Positions 24,411 to 35,100 of a stretch of DNA of 64,000 bases are shown piece by piece (positions within the stretch are counted from its first letter, which is position 1; every line of letters starts with the position of its first letter). The notes under the pieces were generated by a model. It saw only the letters and a program-made list of their open reading frames with translations. It was not told the origin of the DNA and did not search any database. This DNA is from Rhizoclosmatium globosum (lineage: Eukaryota; Chytridiomycota; Chytridiomycetes; Chytridiales; Chytriomycetaceae): contig MCGO01000025.1 of assembly GCA_002104985.1 (NCBI GenBank), positions 459,974 to 523,973 of the forward strand. Reading direction: 5' to 3'. The position numbers were made by a program, and so were the translations under genes.

Positions 24411-25082
24411 TTACATTCTGATTTTTGCCTGGACGGACGGAACAGGGATTCCAGTGACAACGGTGCTTTGAGAAACTTGAGATACAGTAGCAGTGGAGGA
24501 AGCTGAAGAATTAAAAGGCGAAGTTGAATTATTGGCTAACGTTTGAGCAGTAGTGGGGGCTGGAGGGGGCATCAGTGTAAATGGGAGATAGAAGGTCCAG
24601 TACAAAGAGGAAATAATAGTACTTGGAGAGCATCCAATATCTCCTAAAATATATGCGGTTGGATTTGGGGGTATGCTGCAGGATGACAACGTGAGTACAC
24701 CACTACTGATTGTTGCCGTCACACCAGTTCCCAAATGTGAATTTGGAGAGCAGTAGTTGAGAGCGCTTGCAATCAAAGAACTAGGAGGCCCATTGGCTTC
24801 CGAACACGTCATGTCTCCGTTGAAGAATTTTCCAATCACGTACTGTGGATGTGTGGAGGGTCCAAACAGTGTCGAAGCTTTCACGAAAAAGTCCGTTTCA
24901 AACGTTGGGGTGGTTGGAATGCAGCTGACTGTTTGGAACCCTCCTTCACGCAGGGGTTGACAGGTCACTGCTTGCTGTGCACAGTCGGACGCGGCCATCG
25001 ACGGTTTAAGAAAGTACTCATAAAAGTTTCCTGGGGTACAGATTGGGTCACTGAAGTACTGAATCGTCATGGAGACGGCCAT
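24411..25082 (-). CDS. Cys-rich, Ser/Thr-tailed hypothetical protein
   Basis: Single open frame of 223 residues starting MAVSMTIQYFSDPIC. About ten cysteines are spread through the first 170 residues (PICTPGNFYEYFL, DCAQQAVTCQPL, SCIPTTPTFETDFF, YCSPNS, SSCSIPPNP, DIGCSPS), then a Thr/Ser-rich tail with N-glycosylation sites (ANNSTSPFNSSAS). The disulfide-like spacing and glycosylated tail suggest a cell-surface or secreted protein. No signal peptide is seen at the present Met, so an upstream exon may be missing. I do not recognise the family. It lies 84 bp downstream of the membrane protein at 25166-25635 on the same strand. Confidence 0.55.
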   Translation of the reverse strand: MAVSMTIQYFSDPICTPGNFYEYFLKPSMAASDCAQQAVTCQPLREGGFQTVSCIPTTPTFETDFFVKASTLFGPSTHPQYVIGKFFNGDMTCSEANGPPSSLIASALNYCSPNSHLGTGVTATISSGVLTLSSCSIPPNPTAYILGDIGCSPSTIISSLYWTFYLPFTLMPPPAPTTAQTLANNSTSPFNSSASSTATVSQVSQSTVVTGIPVPSVQAKIRM

Positions 25083-25165
25083 CTTTGTTTGGTTTATGTG
25101 ACAATTCTAGGAAGAGAATAGAAAGTTCGTCGCGTTTGCAAGTAAACAAACATTATCATATTCAT

Positions 25166-25635
25166 TCAAAATGTAAAGTTAAAGTCAGCTAGAGTCTTTT
25201 GGTCAAACTCCTTCATTCGTGAAATGGCAAGAATCAAACGCGAAAACCGATTCCAACAGTAGTACAAGTCTGTTTATCGAAAGTGAGCGAAATTAACAGC
25301 AAAGCAAGTAATGTATTCTTACAAAAGCAAAGTGAGCTGGCAATGAAACTTAAGACGGGGCTTTCGAAGGGATTGTATTCGTCGTTCATAAAAATGAGTA
25401 CAAACAGGCTCATTGCTAATGTAGTCATGGCAGCATATCCCAATATAAGAAACAGATTGAATAGTTTTTCCCAGAATCCGCCTAGTGTTCCGAGTTGGGT
25501 TGAGGTCGGCTTTTGGGTCCATTGGGGATAGAGTACAAATACACTCATATGATAGAGACGCGCTGAAGACAAACAAGCTGTTACACCAGTGATGTAGAGA
25601 GAAATGATGTCTTCGAAGGACAGCGTGGGTTGCAT
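25166..25635 (-). CDS. Small multi-pass membrane protein, unknown
   Basis: Two exons joined across a 53-bp intron at 25270-25322 (GTAAGA...ACAG) give about 138 residues. Hydrophobic segments are IISLYITGVTACLSSARLYH, LFNLFLILGYAAMTTLAMSL and SFIASSLCFYLYYCW. The loop QWTQKPTSTQLGTLGGFWEK separates the first two, and the tail RFSRLILAISRMKEFDQ is basic. Reading through the intron would give a different hydrophobic end, but the donor, a GTTAAT branch-like site and the acceptor make splicing more likely. Family not recognised. Confidence 0.5.
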
Positions 25636-25747
25636 CTCCTGATCGCTGTCAAATTCGAATTAAAAGATAATTGTCAATATTCCGATAGAAGAACTAATAA
25701 CAAGGAAAAGAAGATGAAAGAAATGAGAAGGAAAAGAACAAGAAAAG

Positions 25748-27413
25748 ATGATTTTGGAAGGGCGCAAACCTGGATCAACCCGCACGTTTTCATGTCCTTC
25801 ATGCAAGACACTTGTTGAATTCACAGTTCCGAGTGGAACAGGCACAGACTATTCAGTCCGTTGTTTCTCATGCAACTCCGTGTCAAGTGCAACTGGATCA
25901 GCGCCGGCTCCTTCAAGCACTGCACCACCATCAGGTAACAGTCCATACTCTGCCACCTTTTAAGCTTAAAGCACCCAACTTAACAAACCAGGCCGAGTTG
26001 CGGACCTCGAATACTACGAGCTCCTCGGCGTAACCCCCGATGCATCGCCAGCCGACATCAAGAAAGGGTACCGCTCCGCCGCCCTCAAATTCCACCCAGA
26101 CAAGAACCAGGGCGATCCAGACGCTGAGCGCAAGTTCAAGGCCGTCAGCGAAGCCTACCAAGTCCTGTCGGACCCGCAACGACGCGCAGCCTACGATCGC
26201 CAGGGCAAGGCAAAGGAAGGGAAGGAAGGATCGTTCATGGATCCTCAGGAATTCTTTATGCAGCAGTTTGGTGGCGAGAGCTTCAGGGATATCATTGGGT
26301 ATGTGGCTTGCACGTGGGTTGTCTCACACTCACACTCACCTTTATTTTTATTACTTCAGAGAGATTTCAATGGCACGCGACTTTAAGGGAATGATGTCGG
26401 AATCTGGAGGCGAACCTCAAAAGGAACTGACGATGCAGGAACGAATGGCGATTCGTGAAGAGCGAGTGGATCGGCTGGCACGAAAGTTGAAGGACAAGTT
26501 GTCCATTTACGTGAATGGATTTCCAATGGACGAAAAGTATACTTATGAAAGTGCACCGAATCCTGCGCTCGGTGCTACAAGCTGGACTTCTGCACAATTG
26601 GGTGAGTTTTATTGGATTAACGTCATACCAATCTAACCTTTTCAGACTACGAAATAGATCAGGACTCAATTGCACATGGACCGACACAGAAATCAGCTAT
26701 GGAGAACTTCAGAAAGGAAATCGAACGTGAAGCGGAAACCCTTAAACAAGAGTCTTTTGGAGTCGAGCTGCTCCATGCCGTCGGGTTTACTTACTCTTTG
26801 AAATCATCGCAAGCAAAAGCAAAATTGGATGCCGAGAGTGGAAGTACGGTATATGCCCGTTGGCTAGGTGCTGGAAACAGATGGATCGGTGCAGCTCGGT
26901 AAGTTATACCTTGACACAACACACACGGAAAGAATCTCAAGTCTCTAAATTTATACCAATTTTAGCGAGAAGGCGCATATTGTAAGTGAGACTGTCGGTA
27001 CAATCAAAACAGCAATCGATCTACAATCCTCCTTTGCCAAAATCCAAGAACTCGACAAAAAGGCAGACCCTAATGCTCCTCCCGAAGACCCAAAGAATGA
27101 AAAGAAGAAGTCAACTATTCATGATGGACCACGTGGACCTGATGGAATGACAGATGCCGAACGTGAGTTACGATCAAAGCTCGAACAGGAAGCAGCCAAG
27201 AAAGGATTGAATGCAATGTGGCGTGGAAGCAAATTGGAGATCGAGAGTGTTCTGCGTGAAGTATGTGACAAAGTCATTTCTGATGTCGATGGAGGACTTG
27301 AAGTCCAAAGACGAAGAGTGGATGCTTTGGGTGTGGTTGGGGAAGTGTATTCCAAAGTCAAGGGCGAATCCGGTGATGTAGGAGCTGCTGGAGAAAAGAA
27401 AGATGAGGAGTAA
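25748..27413 (+). CDS. DnaJ (Hsp40) protein with DnaJ-X domain and N-terminal zinc motif
   Basis: Hsp70 co-chaperone of the fungal Caj1/Djp1 type. Five exons, introns at 25935-25991, 26299-26359, 26602-26645 and 26899-26965. The N terminus has a CxxC...CxxC pair ([14 protein letters not shown], then [11 protein letters not shown]), which reads as a zinc ribbon and is not part of the usual Caj1 layout. The J domain follows: [20 protein letters not shown], then [12 protein letters not shown] with the HPD that stimulates Hsp70 ATPase, then [20 protein letters not shown]. After [17 protein letters not shown] (X-domain start) come EKTMQER-like helices ([20 protein letters not shown]), the long helical DnaJ-X region ([30 protein letters not shown]) and an acidic-basic tail. 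Length of about 450 residues is normal. Likely cytosolic or at the surface of an organelle. Confidence 0.9.
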
Positions 27414-27686
27414 ATTCATTACAGTATATTTGCTACATAATATATCAGTTTACATAGTTTGGCATGTTGTTTTTTGGTTGAACCTTTTCAAGACCATGTT
27501 GGAACCTTGTTGATGAACAATGAATCAGAATGAGTAGGATTAAATTGAAGTTCCGCCCTCCCGCCGTCGGGATTCAATTTCTCCACCTCGAACCTTGAGC
27601 CAACAAGGGATATCCCTCCTCACTTTCATTTCAGAGTCAAAGCACTCAACCAAACCAAAACTTATCACCAAAACACATCAACAAGA

Positions 27687-28300
27687 ATGTCAAAATACCC
27701 AGCATTGACTAAGTCACTCCCACCTATTGTAAATGCCAAGGTTGGCGATGCTTGCTCCGCGGTTGGAGTTTTCGCTTGTTCGTGGAATGCAGCCACCAAG
27801 TCAGACTCTATCGTGATGTGTGCTGGAGGTGAGACAACCTCTGCAATTGCATTTCTTACAATAACTGCTCGCGTATATAAGGAGCTGTACAACAGGTCCA
27901 AGATTGCGTTGCTAGTGCTGGAGGTCAAGGCCCAGTATGCCAGTATATGGAGCCAGCGGTTACTGCCGTTAATGCCACTGCATACTATGTCCCATATTGT
28001 AACAAGGGCACGGTGAGTCAATATTTTGGGAGAAGGTTATGCTTGGCTGATGGTATTTTGTTGAAGGCACCAACTGCTCCTGCCACCCAGGCGACAGTAG
28101 TAATTAATGGCACTGCTATTCCAGTGAGCTTTGATGGAAAGGTTATCAACGATGCTAGTGCGAATGGAAATGGGGTTTCGACTGGTGGTTTGTCTGCACA
28201 AGGAACTGGCACTGGTAGTGCAACGAAAGGATCATCCAGTGGTGCTTGGACTTTGACTGTTGGACTTTTGTCGACGGTCGGGGCCATGTTGTTAGCTTGA
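27687..28300 (+). CDS. Probable GPI-anchored Cys-containing surface protein
   Basis: Three exons joined by introns at about 27829-27902 and 28014-28067 give about 160 residues. The centre has paired cysteines (GDACSAVGVFACSW, MCAGDCVASAGGQGPVCQY, YYVPYCNKGT). The C-terminal third is a Gly/Ser/Thr-rich linker ending with SSSGAWTLTVGLLSTVGAML, a small-residue site plus hydrophobic tail typical of GPI attachment. The first Met (MSKYPALTKSLPPI) does not start a convincing signal peptide, so an upstream exon may have been missed. Reading through the second intron is also open, so the gene model is uncertain there. Function unknown; a cell-wall or membrane surface role is inferred. Confidence 0.6.
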
Positions 28301-28560
28301 AAGAATCCTTGGAACTTTAATGTATTTAGCGATAATAAAGCATCTTTAAGTGAACAGGAAAGACGCAGCTCTGAATCGCGACATGCACGGTCGCGTGCCT
28401 GTTGCTATCAGCCAAAGAGATCAAAGAGATAACTTGGAAAAGGACCCCTTTCTCCACAAAGGCTTTCCCGACAAATCTTCCGTTATCAAAGAACCTTGTG
28501 ATATCGAATTGTCTAACAAATTTTAAGTACCCAACCAAAGCGCGTCCAGCCTGAGCTTTG

Positions 28561-29946
28561 ATGGAGCCAGTTGACGGGAGCAAATTGCCGTCGTTCAGTG
28601 CATTTGTGGCGTCGGTTGAACTTGGACGGCGTTCGGACGGACCATTGACACCGGCTGAAGGGGGGACATTGACAAACTCTGTAGCTTCCTCAGCGGGATC
28701 ATCCTCACTGAATTCAGAGACTTTAAATGGTGTAAATCAATCAGTAGAAACTGGAAACGGTGAAGGAGGACAAGGAGAGGGACAAGGACAAGGACAGGGA
28801 AGCAATGGAGTCCTGCACATGCAACCACTCTTGAATCAACCTACTCCTATTGGAACTCCGCCCGATGCTCCTGCTTCATCAGCAATGTTTCCCAATTCTC
28901 TGCTTGGATCTATGAACCAATCCATCCATCAGAGCATCAGTGCTTCGTTATCTCCGTCAGAGATAAGCTGCGATCCACCGATTCCCTTCCCTTTCAACTA
29001 CGGAATCCTGCACCAGGATGCTTTTCAACTTCAACAACATATCCAGAATCGATTGGTGCAACAGTCTGATACTGGGATGGTTTCGGCGTCACCCCTTTCA
29101 ACTCAACACCAGATACCAATCCATTCCCTTAATCCGCAGCAACAATTGCAACAACAACAACCACCACCACAGCAACAACAACAATCTAGTAATCACCACC
29201 AGTCACACTTTCCTGCACACAATCGATCATTTGCATGTAGTCATCCGGGCTGTGGAAAGCAGTTTGCATATTTAAGCATATTGAAAGTCCATACTCGAGT
29301 TCACACGGGAGATCGGCCGCATAAGGTATATTATCGTATTTGGACGTTTGTGTTTCTATTCTCGCCCAACTCAACAATCGACTCACCCAGTGCACACTCT
29401 GTGAAAATTCATACACAACGAGCTCTCGTCTTAAAATCCATATGCGAAGTCATACCAACGAAGCTCCTTACATCTGTGAATACCCGAATTGCGGAAAACG
29501 GTTCAAAAGCAACAGCAACCTCGCGCAACACTCTCGAGTCCACATGGATAAACGGGAACGAGAAGAATTCGAGGCAAGAAATAAGCGGACGATTGTTTGT
29601 AAAGTCTGTGGGAATTTGTATAAGGTAATTCTTTTTTGGGTGTGCATATTATGTTTCGTAACCATAAACTCTTATTTATATTTAGACTGTGAAAAGCATG
29701 GATCAGCATTTTTGGAGGGAGCATGTGGGGAAGGGGGGCGATAGAAGTGACGGTGGTGGTTCTAAAGGAAATGGAAGTGGCAGTGGAAGTCGGGACTCGG
29801 TACGAGAAAATGAAAATCGAAACAATGGATCCAGTAGCAGTAACAATAACGGCGTTGGAAAACGTGGGATGTCTCAATCTGCAGGAGAGGATGACGACGA
29901 GGACGACGAAGATGACGAGGAAGAGGTGGACGAAGAAGAAGATTAG
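28561..29946 (+). CDS. C2H2 zinc-finger transcription factor
   Basis: Three exons (introns 29326-29390 and 29625-29685). A long disordered N terminus with Gly-Gln repeats and a Gln-rich tract (encoded by CAA/CAG near 29,145-29,190) precedes classical C2H2 fingers. Finger 1 is FACSHPGCGKQFAYLSILKV then HTRVH. Finger 2, across the first splice, is CTLCENSYTTSSRLKIHMRS then H. Finger 3 is YICEYPNCGKRFKSNSNLAQ then HSRVH. A fourth, partial finger (VCKVCGNLYK/TVKSMDQHFW) ends the DNA-binding part. Linkers TGDRPHK and TNEAPY are of the usual TGEKP kind. The tail is Gly/Ser-rich, then strongly acidic (EDDDEDDEDDEEEVDEEED) and may activate transcription. Target genes unknown. Confidence 0.9.
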
Positions 29947-30219
29947 ATGTAATGTGATGTGGATGCAATATGGTTTTTGAATATAATGTCTGTATACTTA
30001 TATTAAAAAGAGCTCCAGGTCTTCGTAGTGAGTGAAAGTAACAGAAACTGCTGAAGACTTGTAAGACACACAAGTATTCTGCAATACATATTAACGTGTA
30101 TGAGCGGGGGGCCTTCTATCGTCTTTTTCTCCATTTCTATTTAACTTGCCGAGCGGCGAAACGGAATTAAAAGGAAGGAGTGCCCGCTCTTCCAAAACAT
30201 CAAACTTACACCCATTTGA

Positions 30220-31132
30220 ATGATACGCCATCCTATCCTGGTGTTTGCTATCGTGATCGCCATCGCGGTGTTATCAGCAGCGGATACATCTACAGAATGC
30301 CAGGCGTTGAACTCTTTCAATTCTCAGCTTTTTAGCAACACAGATGCACCGTCATGTCTTAACTATAACTTTCAGAATGGAAACAGTGTCATGTAAGTAT
30401 ACAAGATTGAAGCAATCATTATGCTAACGAGAAAGTTAAGTGACATAAAATCTACAAATGGAGAGAACATTGACTCAATGTAAGCAATAGAAAAACAAAG
30501 CATTCTTTAACAATTCTGTGCGTAGCAAAATTACAGGATTTGAGCTGACATGGCAACTTCTCCTTTTTCAAAGTGACAAATTTCCACTCCTCACTTCGCT
30601 TGACTTATCCAACAACAAACTTTCTGGCGCTGTTACTTCCTCGACAAGTCAATACTTTGGCTGTGGTCTAAAGTTATTCGACCTTTCACACAACCTTTTG
30701 ACATCAGATTATGTTTGCAATGATGGCATTTATACGAAAACCAATAGCTGGATTGATTATAATTGTTTCGCTGATTATGCAGACTTTGGACTGACCTTAA
30801 ATCCCGCATGCCCGTTTTTCTGCGATGATTGCGGGCTGCTGACAACTTGGTGGCCTCAAGTCTTCACATATAACTCATCCAAAACATATCATTGCCTGAG
30901 AGTTAACATAACCACAACGGACTCCACCGCGTGAGCTTTCAATTCTGTCGATTTTTCCCCACTGATACTTACTTCATATAGCATTACTAAGTCAAAAAAT
31001 CCGCACACTTCTATAAGTACACTGTAAGCTATCTTTTTCTACATTTGAATGACTTACGAAAGTGCAGCGTCGCATCTGGATTTGGTTTAAGTGGATCCTT
31101 GCCTGACATCACACAATTGAAAGACTTGGAAT
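30220..31132 (+). pseudogene. LRR surface protein gene, 5' part (split by retroelement)
   Basis: The start at 30220 opens a signal peptide (MIRHPILVFAIVIAIAVLSA) followed by a Cys-containing cap (ECQALNSF, SCLNYNF). Several very short exons follow: 30220-30392, one ending at about 30479, and a longer one ending at about 30930. They splice to NGNSVIDIKSTNGENIDS, then KITGFELTWQL, FPLLTSLDLSNNKLSGAV and LKLFDLSHNLLTSDY, plant-like leucine-rich repeats. The next small exon leads to VASGFGLSGSLPDITQL, KDLE. Translation is cut at GAAT (31,129-31,132), where the LTR element begins. The reading frame resumes exactly in phase at 43,156 with the same GAAT, giving KDLE-SLDLSKNNFAGTL across the empty site. 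The intact allele would encode a GPI-anchored LRR cell-surface protein. Confidence 0.85.
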
Positions 31133-31838
31133 TGTGACCGGGATACCGGCTCGGCCGTCGCCAAGCACGTCAGGTTGTCCATGTCCGACGTAACGGTACC
31201 TAGCACGTAGTCAATAGTATCTCACTCATACATAAAAAAGGAAAACGTCACCTTATCACCGATCCCCTCATCTCGGATGCGCCAGTGGAAGTCCCCTCCT
31301 TCCCACAGTCCGTCCAGTAGGTCCAAGCCCACATTACAGCGAATCCCTGTCGCAAGCCGTCCTGTTCGCATCCGCAGTCGATCACTGTCCTCGGTCCACA
31401 TCCACCGAACCCGTCCAGTGATCCCCGGTTGATCGTTGATCAGCTCCCTATTCCCGTAGCGCGGGTCTGGGTAGGTGGGAAACCATCCAGCTTTGAAACC
31501 CGTACTAACCCTCCTGTCCTTACATGCCTGCAGTCATGGTGCCTCCCTTCCATCCCTTACAGGAGGTCAACCCGACGCTCAGGCTAGACACTACGCTCAA
31601 AAGGGGGAGAAACGTACCTAGGCCACCTCGCTCAAGTATGTCGGGTGGCGCCCCGTCCTGTTCCAGACGCCCTCCACCAACGAAGCCCGTTCGCACGCTG
31701 CTTTGTTCACAAGGTAGTTTCTATTTTTACATTTTCCCCTTCCGGTGCTTTCTCACACAGCCACCGGATAATAAACAAATAAATAAAGAAAGAATAAAAG
31801 AGAAGTCCGAAACCCTCCCTCCGTCAGATCCCCTGACA
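31133..31838 (-). repeat. LTR (3' LTR of the retroelement), complete, 706 bp
   Basis: Complete copy. Up to 31,708 it matches 38,244-38,819, and from 31,709 it matches 43,026-43,155. The two LTRs are the same length (576 + 130 bp). By eye I see one substitution, G at 31,341 against A at 38,452. That points to a recent insertion. Confidence 0.92.
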
Positions 31839-32130
31839 GTGGGCCCTTTTCCAAAAAACCCCTAGGTACTCCGTTACCTTGAGTCTGAAACAAGGAAAGG
31901 CTACTGACATGTCCAAACGAAACTAAAAAACCAACACAACCAACTCCACCACTCATCCAGCTGCTGAAGAAATGAAAGGGCTGTTCTCAACTCGCTCCAG
32001 GGCGCGAGCCATGAGAACACCTTTCTTGCCATAATTATATGAGTAGGCGCGTTCGTCCTAGTAGTGCCCTGGTCACCAGTGGATCTAAAAACCTTGTATT
32101 TAATTACCTAAAAGTGGTGTTAGGAAGGGG

Positions 32131-35100
32131 CTACTTGCGGGTAGCCTCATCCTCTTTTTGATTCCTCTTAAGTAATCTTAAAGCTCTTTGTTCAACGGCG
32201 TCGGTAACTACAGGTGGTTGGATAATCTTTTCTACCGGTTTGGCTTTTGTCTTTCTTTTCTGCTGTTGGACTTCAGTTGGAGTCGTGTCAATCTCAAGTG
32301 GTATTGCTAAGTCACCACTAACTTTCTCAGACATTCGCTCTTTCATCTTTTTGTATTCATTCCATAAAGGCCTATACTTTCTTTTATTTTGTTCCCAGAA
32401 GTCACTTATAACTTCCAAGGGCATATCCTCTTCTCGTTGCCAATGGCGTTCCTTTCGTCCCCACATCTCCCAACTGGTGAGATACTCAAAGGAGGTTGGA
32501 TTGACAGTCTTTTTAACATCTAAGATTTTATCAATAATTAATTTTGGGTTATCAATGTCTTCTTGACTAAAAGTAGGGTCAATCTTTGCAAGTAGCCAAG
32601 GGCTTGCGCCGGATGCATATTGTTGTTTGTGGGTAGGTCTTCTTGTTAGCTTCTCATCGTCTAACCATTTCTTGTACTCAGTCTCAAAGTCATCACCTGC
32701 TAATTTCATGGCATCCTCTGCACTGTCAACAGGTACTCGCGCTGTGAATGGTCTGAGTCGACTAGCATGCACTGTTCTAACAACAATTTGGTTACCAGGG
32801 AATCGTTCAACGACTCTATATTTTGTTTGAGCGTCTCCTTCCGCTCGGTCAACAATTCTAACAGGTCCAACCCATCGTGGAATAAACTTCTTTCCAACTT
32901 TAAGGCGTTGCGCTTCAGCAGTAAGGGGAACCGCCAACCAGGCGCGCTCTCCTACTCTAAATTCATGAGAAGGGTCAACATTACTATTTGTTTGGGTTGC
33001 ATACTTTTCTTGTTCTTTATTAACATTATCTATAATGACAGATCTAGAAGCTTGTAGGCCTCTTACTAATCTCTCAGTAAATGATTTGATGTCTTCTGGT
33101 GAGGTTTCGCCAACCACCGCTACATCATCAAAGTCACTGTCCATCTCGTTCACTAAAGTAATGGGAGTTTCATCATTTGTGGGTTCAAAGTCATTAATTA
33201 TAAAAGTTTGGATAGGAGCTTCATCAAATAAGAAGGATTCACCAACTGTAAAGAATTGAGTGGCTCCATCCCACAAAGGGACACCTCTCACTACAACAAA
33301 GTCTTTAGTAGTTGCATCAACTAAAGGTATGATGTAATCCACATATGTTTTAGTGGTAAAGTTATAGGCGCGGTACATACAGCGTAAAATACCTGGTGTT
33401 CCCAAGAACAGCTGAGGTTCAGGGTTATCTTCAGGGAGACTATCAGGTAAGTTGTTTCCTATTTGTATTAAGTTCTTTCGGGAGAAGACATTTATTATTC
33501 TTTTTGCAGGTTTGTTCTCAAGTACAGTTCTGGCTTTGCCATCCGCTGTTGCCGCTCCAATGCGGAAGTTCCCAATTCTTGGGATATCTGTCCCATCTTC
33601 TAATTTAAAAGTATATGGAACTGGGTAGTCTGTTCGATAATCTTGTTTTGGGTGTAAGTTGTGAATGAGGACTATTGCATCTAAGTTGTATTTTTCAAAC
33701 AGTTTCCTCAATACGCGTTGTGGGTTATATTCTGTTTCGTATCCATAAAGATGTTTGGATAGTTTACTTTGAATAAACTGTCGAAAGGATCGGTAGGACG
33801 CGATGGCTATTTTAGGGAGTTTTTCCGGGAATGGTTCTTCAACAGTTTCTTGGGAAGTCATAGTGAGTGTCTGTGGGGTGGGGTCAAGAGAAGTTGGTTT
33901 TTCAGTAAGGTCTGCCTCACAATCAGGTAGGACTTTTTCAATGTCAATGGGGTTAATTCCCAGAAGTAAGTCAGAAGGTAATCGCGCGTCAAATCCATGG
34001 AACATAAAGAATGGTGTTTCTCCTGTAGTGCCATGGGCATGAGTTCTATACGCAAATAAAACATAAGGGAGTATGGTTTCCCAATCATCAAAAGTGTATT
34101 TATTAATGTAATGTCTTATTCGTTCTGATAAGTTTTTGATAAGTCGCTCGACCATCCCATTTGCTCTGGGCCAGTAGGGACTGGTGAACGTCTTATAAAA
34201 TCCAAATCTCCTGGAGAGTTGCAACATAAGATTGCTGTTGAAGGGTTCTCCACCGTCAGAATGTAAGTAAACAGGGACGCCGGTATGGCAGAATACTTTC
34301 TCTACTAACGCCTCAGCGACTGTTTTGGCTTTAAGGTCCGGTATTGGGATGGCTTCTGCCCATTTAGTGAAAGAGTCTACAACAACCATGATGTATTTGT
34401 TACCTGTTTTCTCATCTGGTTTTGGTGGTTGCATAAAGTCAACAAACACTCTTTCCCAAGGGTGTTTTCCAATTGGAATTGGAAAGACATATCCAGCTTT
34501 TTGCCGGAAATCTTTGGCAGTATTACATTCAGGACAAGATTTTATTTCATTTTCTAAATCGTTCTTTACTGTTGGCCACCAATAGCGATCAAGGAGGGGT
34601 GTATAAACTTTCTCAAACCCATAATGTCCAGCAAACAGGTCTGAGTGGAGGAGATCCAGGATTTCTCGTCGCATGTTGTCTGGTACACATAACGTCACGC
34701 GCGCTGGTTGCTTTCGAACTTGTTGTTTTGAGGCGTTATGGATTTTGAAAAGGAGTCCATTGCTGTCGACGATGAGGTCCTTTGACAATGCAATTAGGTT
34801 ATCTTTTGTTAAAGTTGTTTCACCCTCCTTTGGTTCAGGTACTGTACCATACTGGCGAAATCTTAAAAGTGGGCCAAAGTGGGTATCGGCGAGTTGAAGT
34901 TCACAGATTTCCTTAACTGTTTTACCTGAATTCGGTAATGTTATGTTAAGATTTGTTTCAAAGTTATCAATGTTTACATCTGAACAGAAGGTATAGTATT
35001 GAGGATTCTCTTTATTTGTCCATGATGTTCTGTCAATCAAAATCGATTTATCATTTCCGTGGAAAGTTGTGTGTAACTGCAGGGCGACGTGGTCGCTTTC

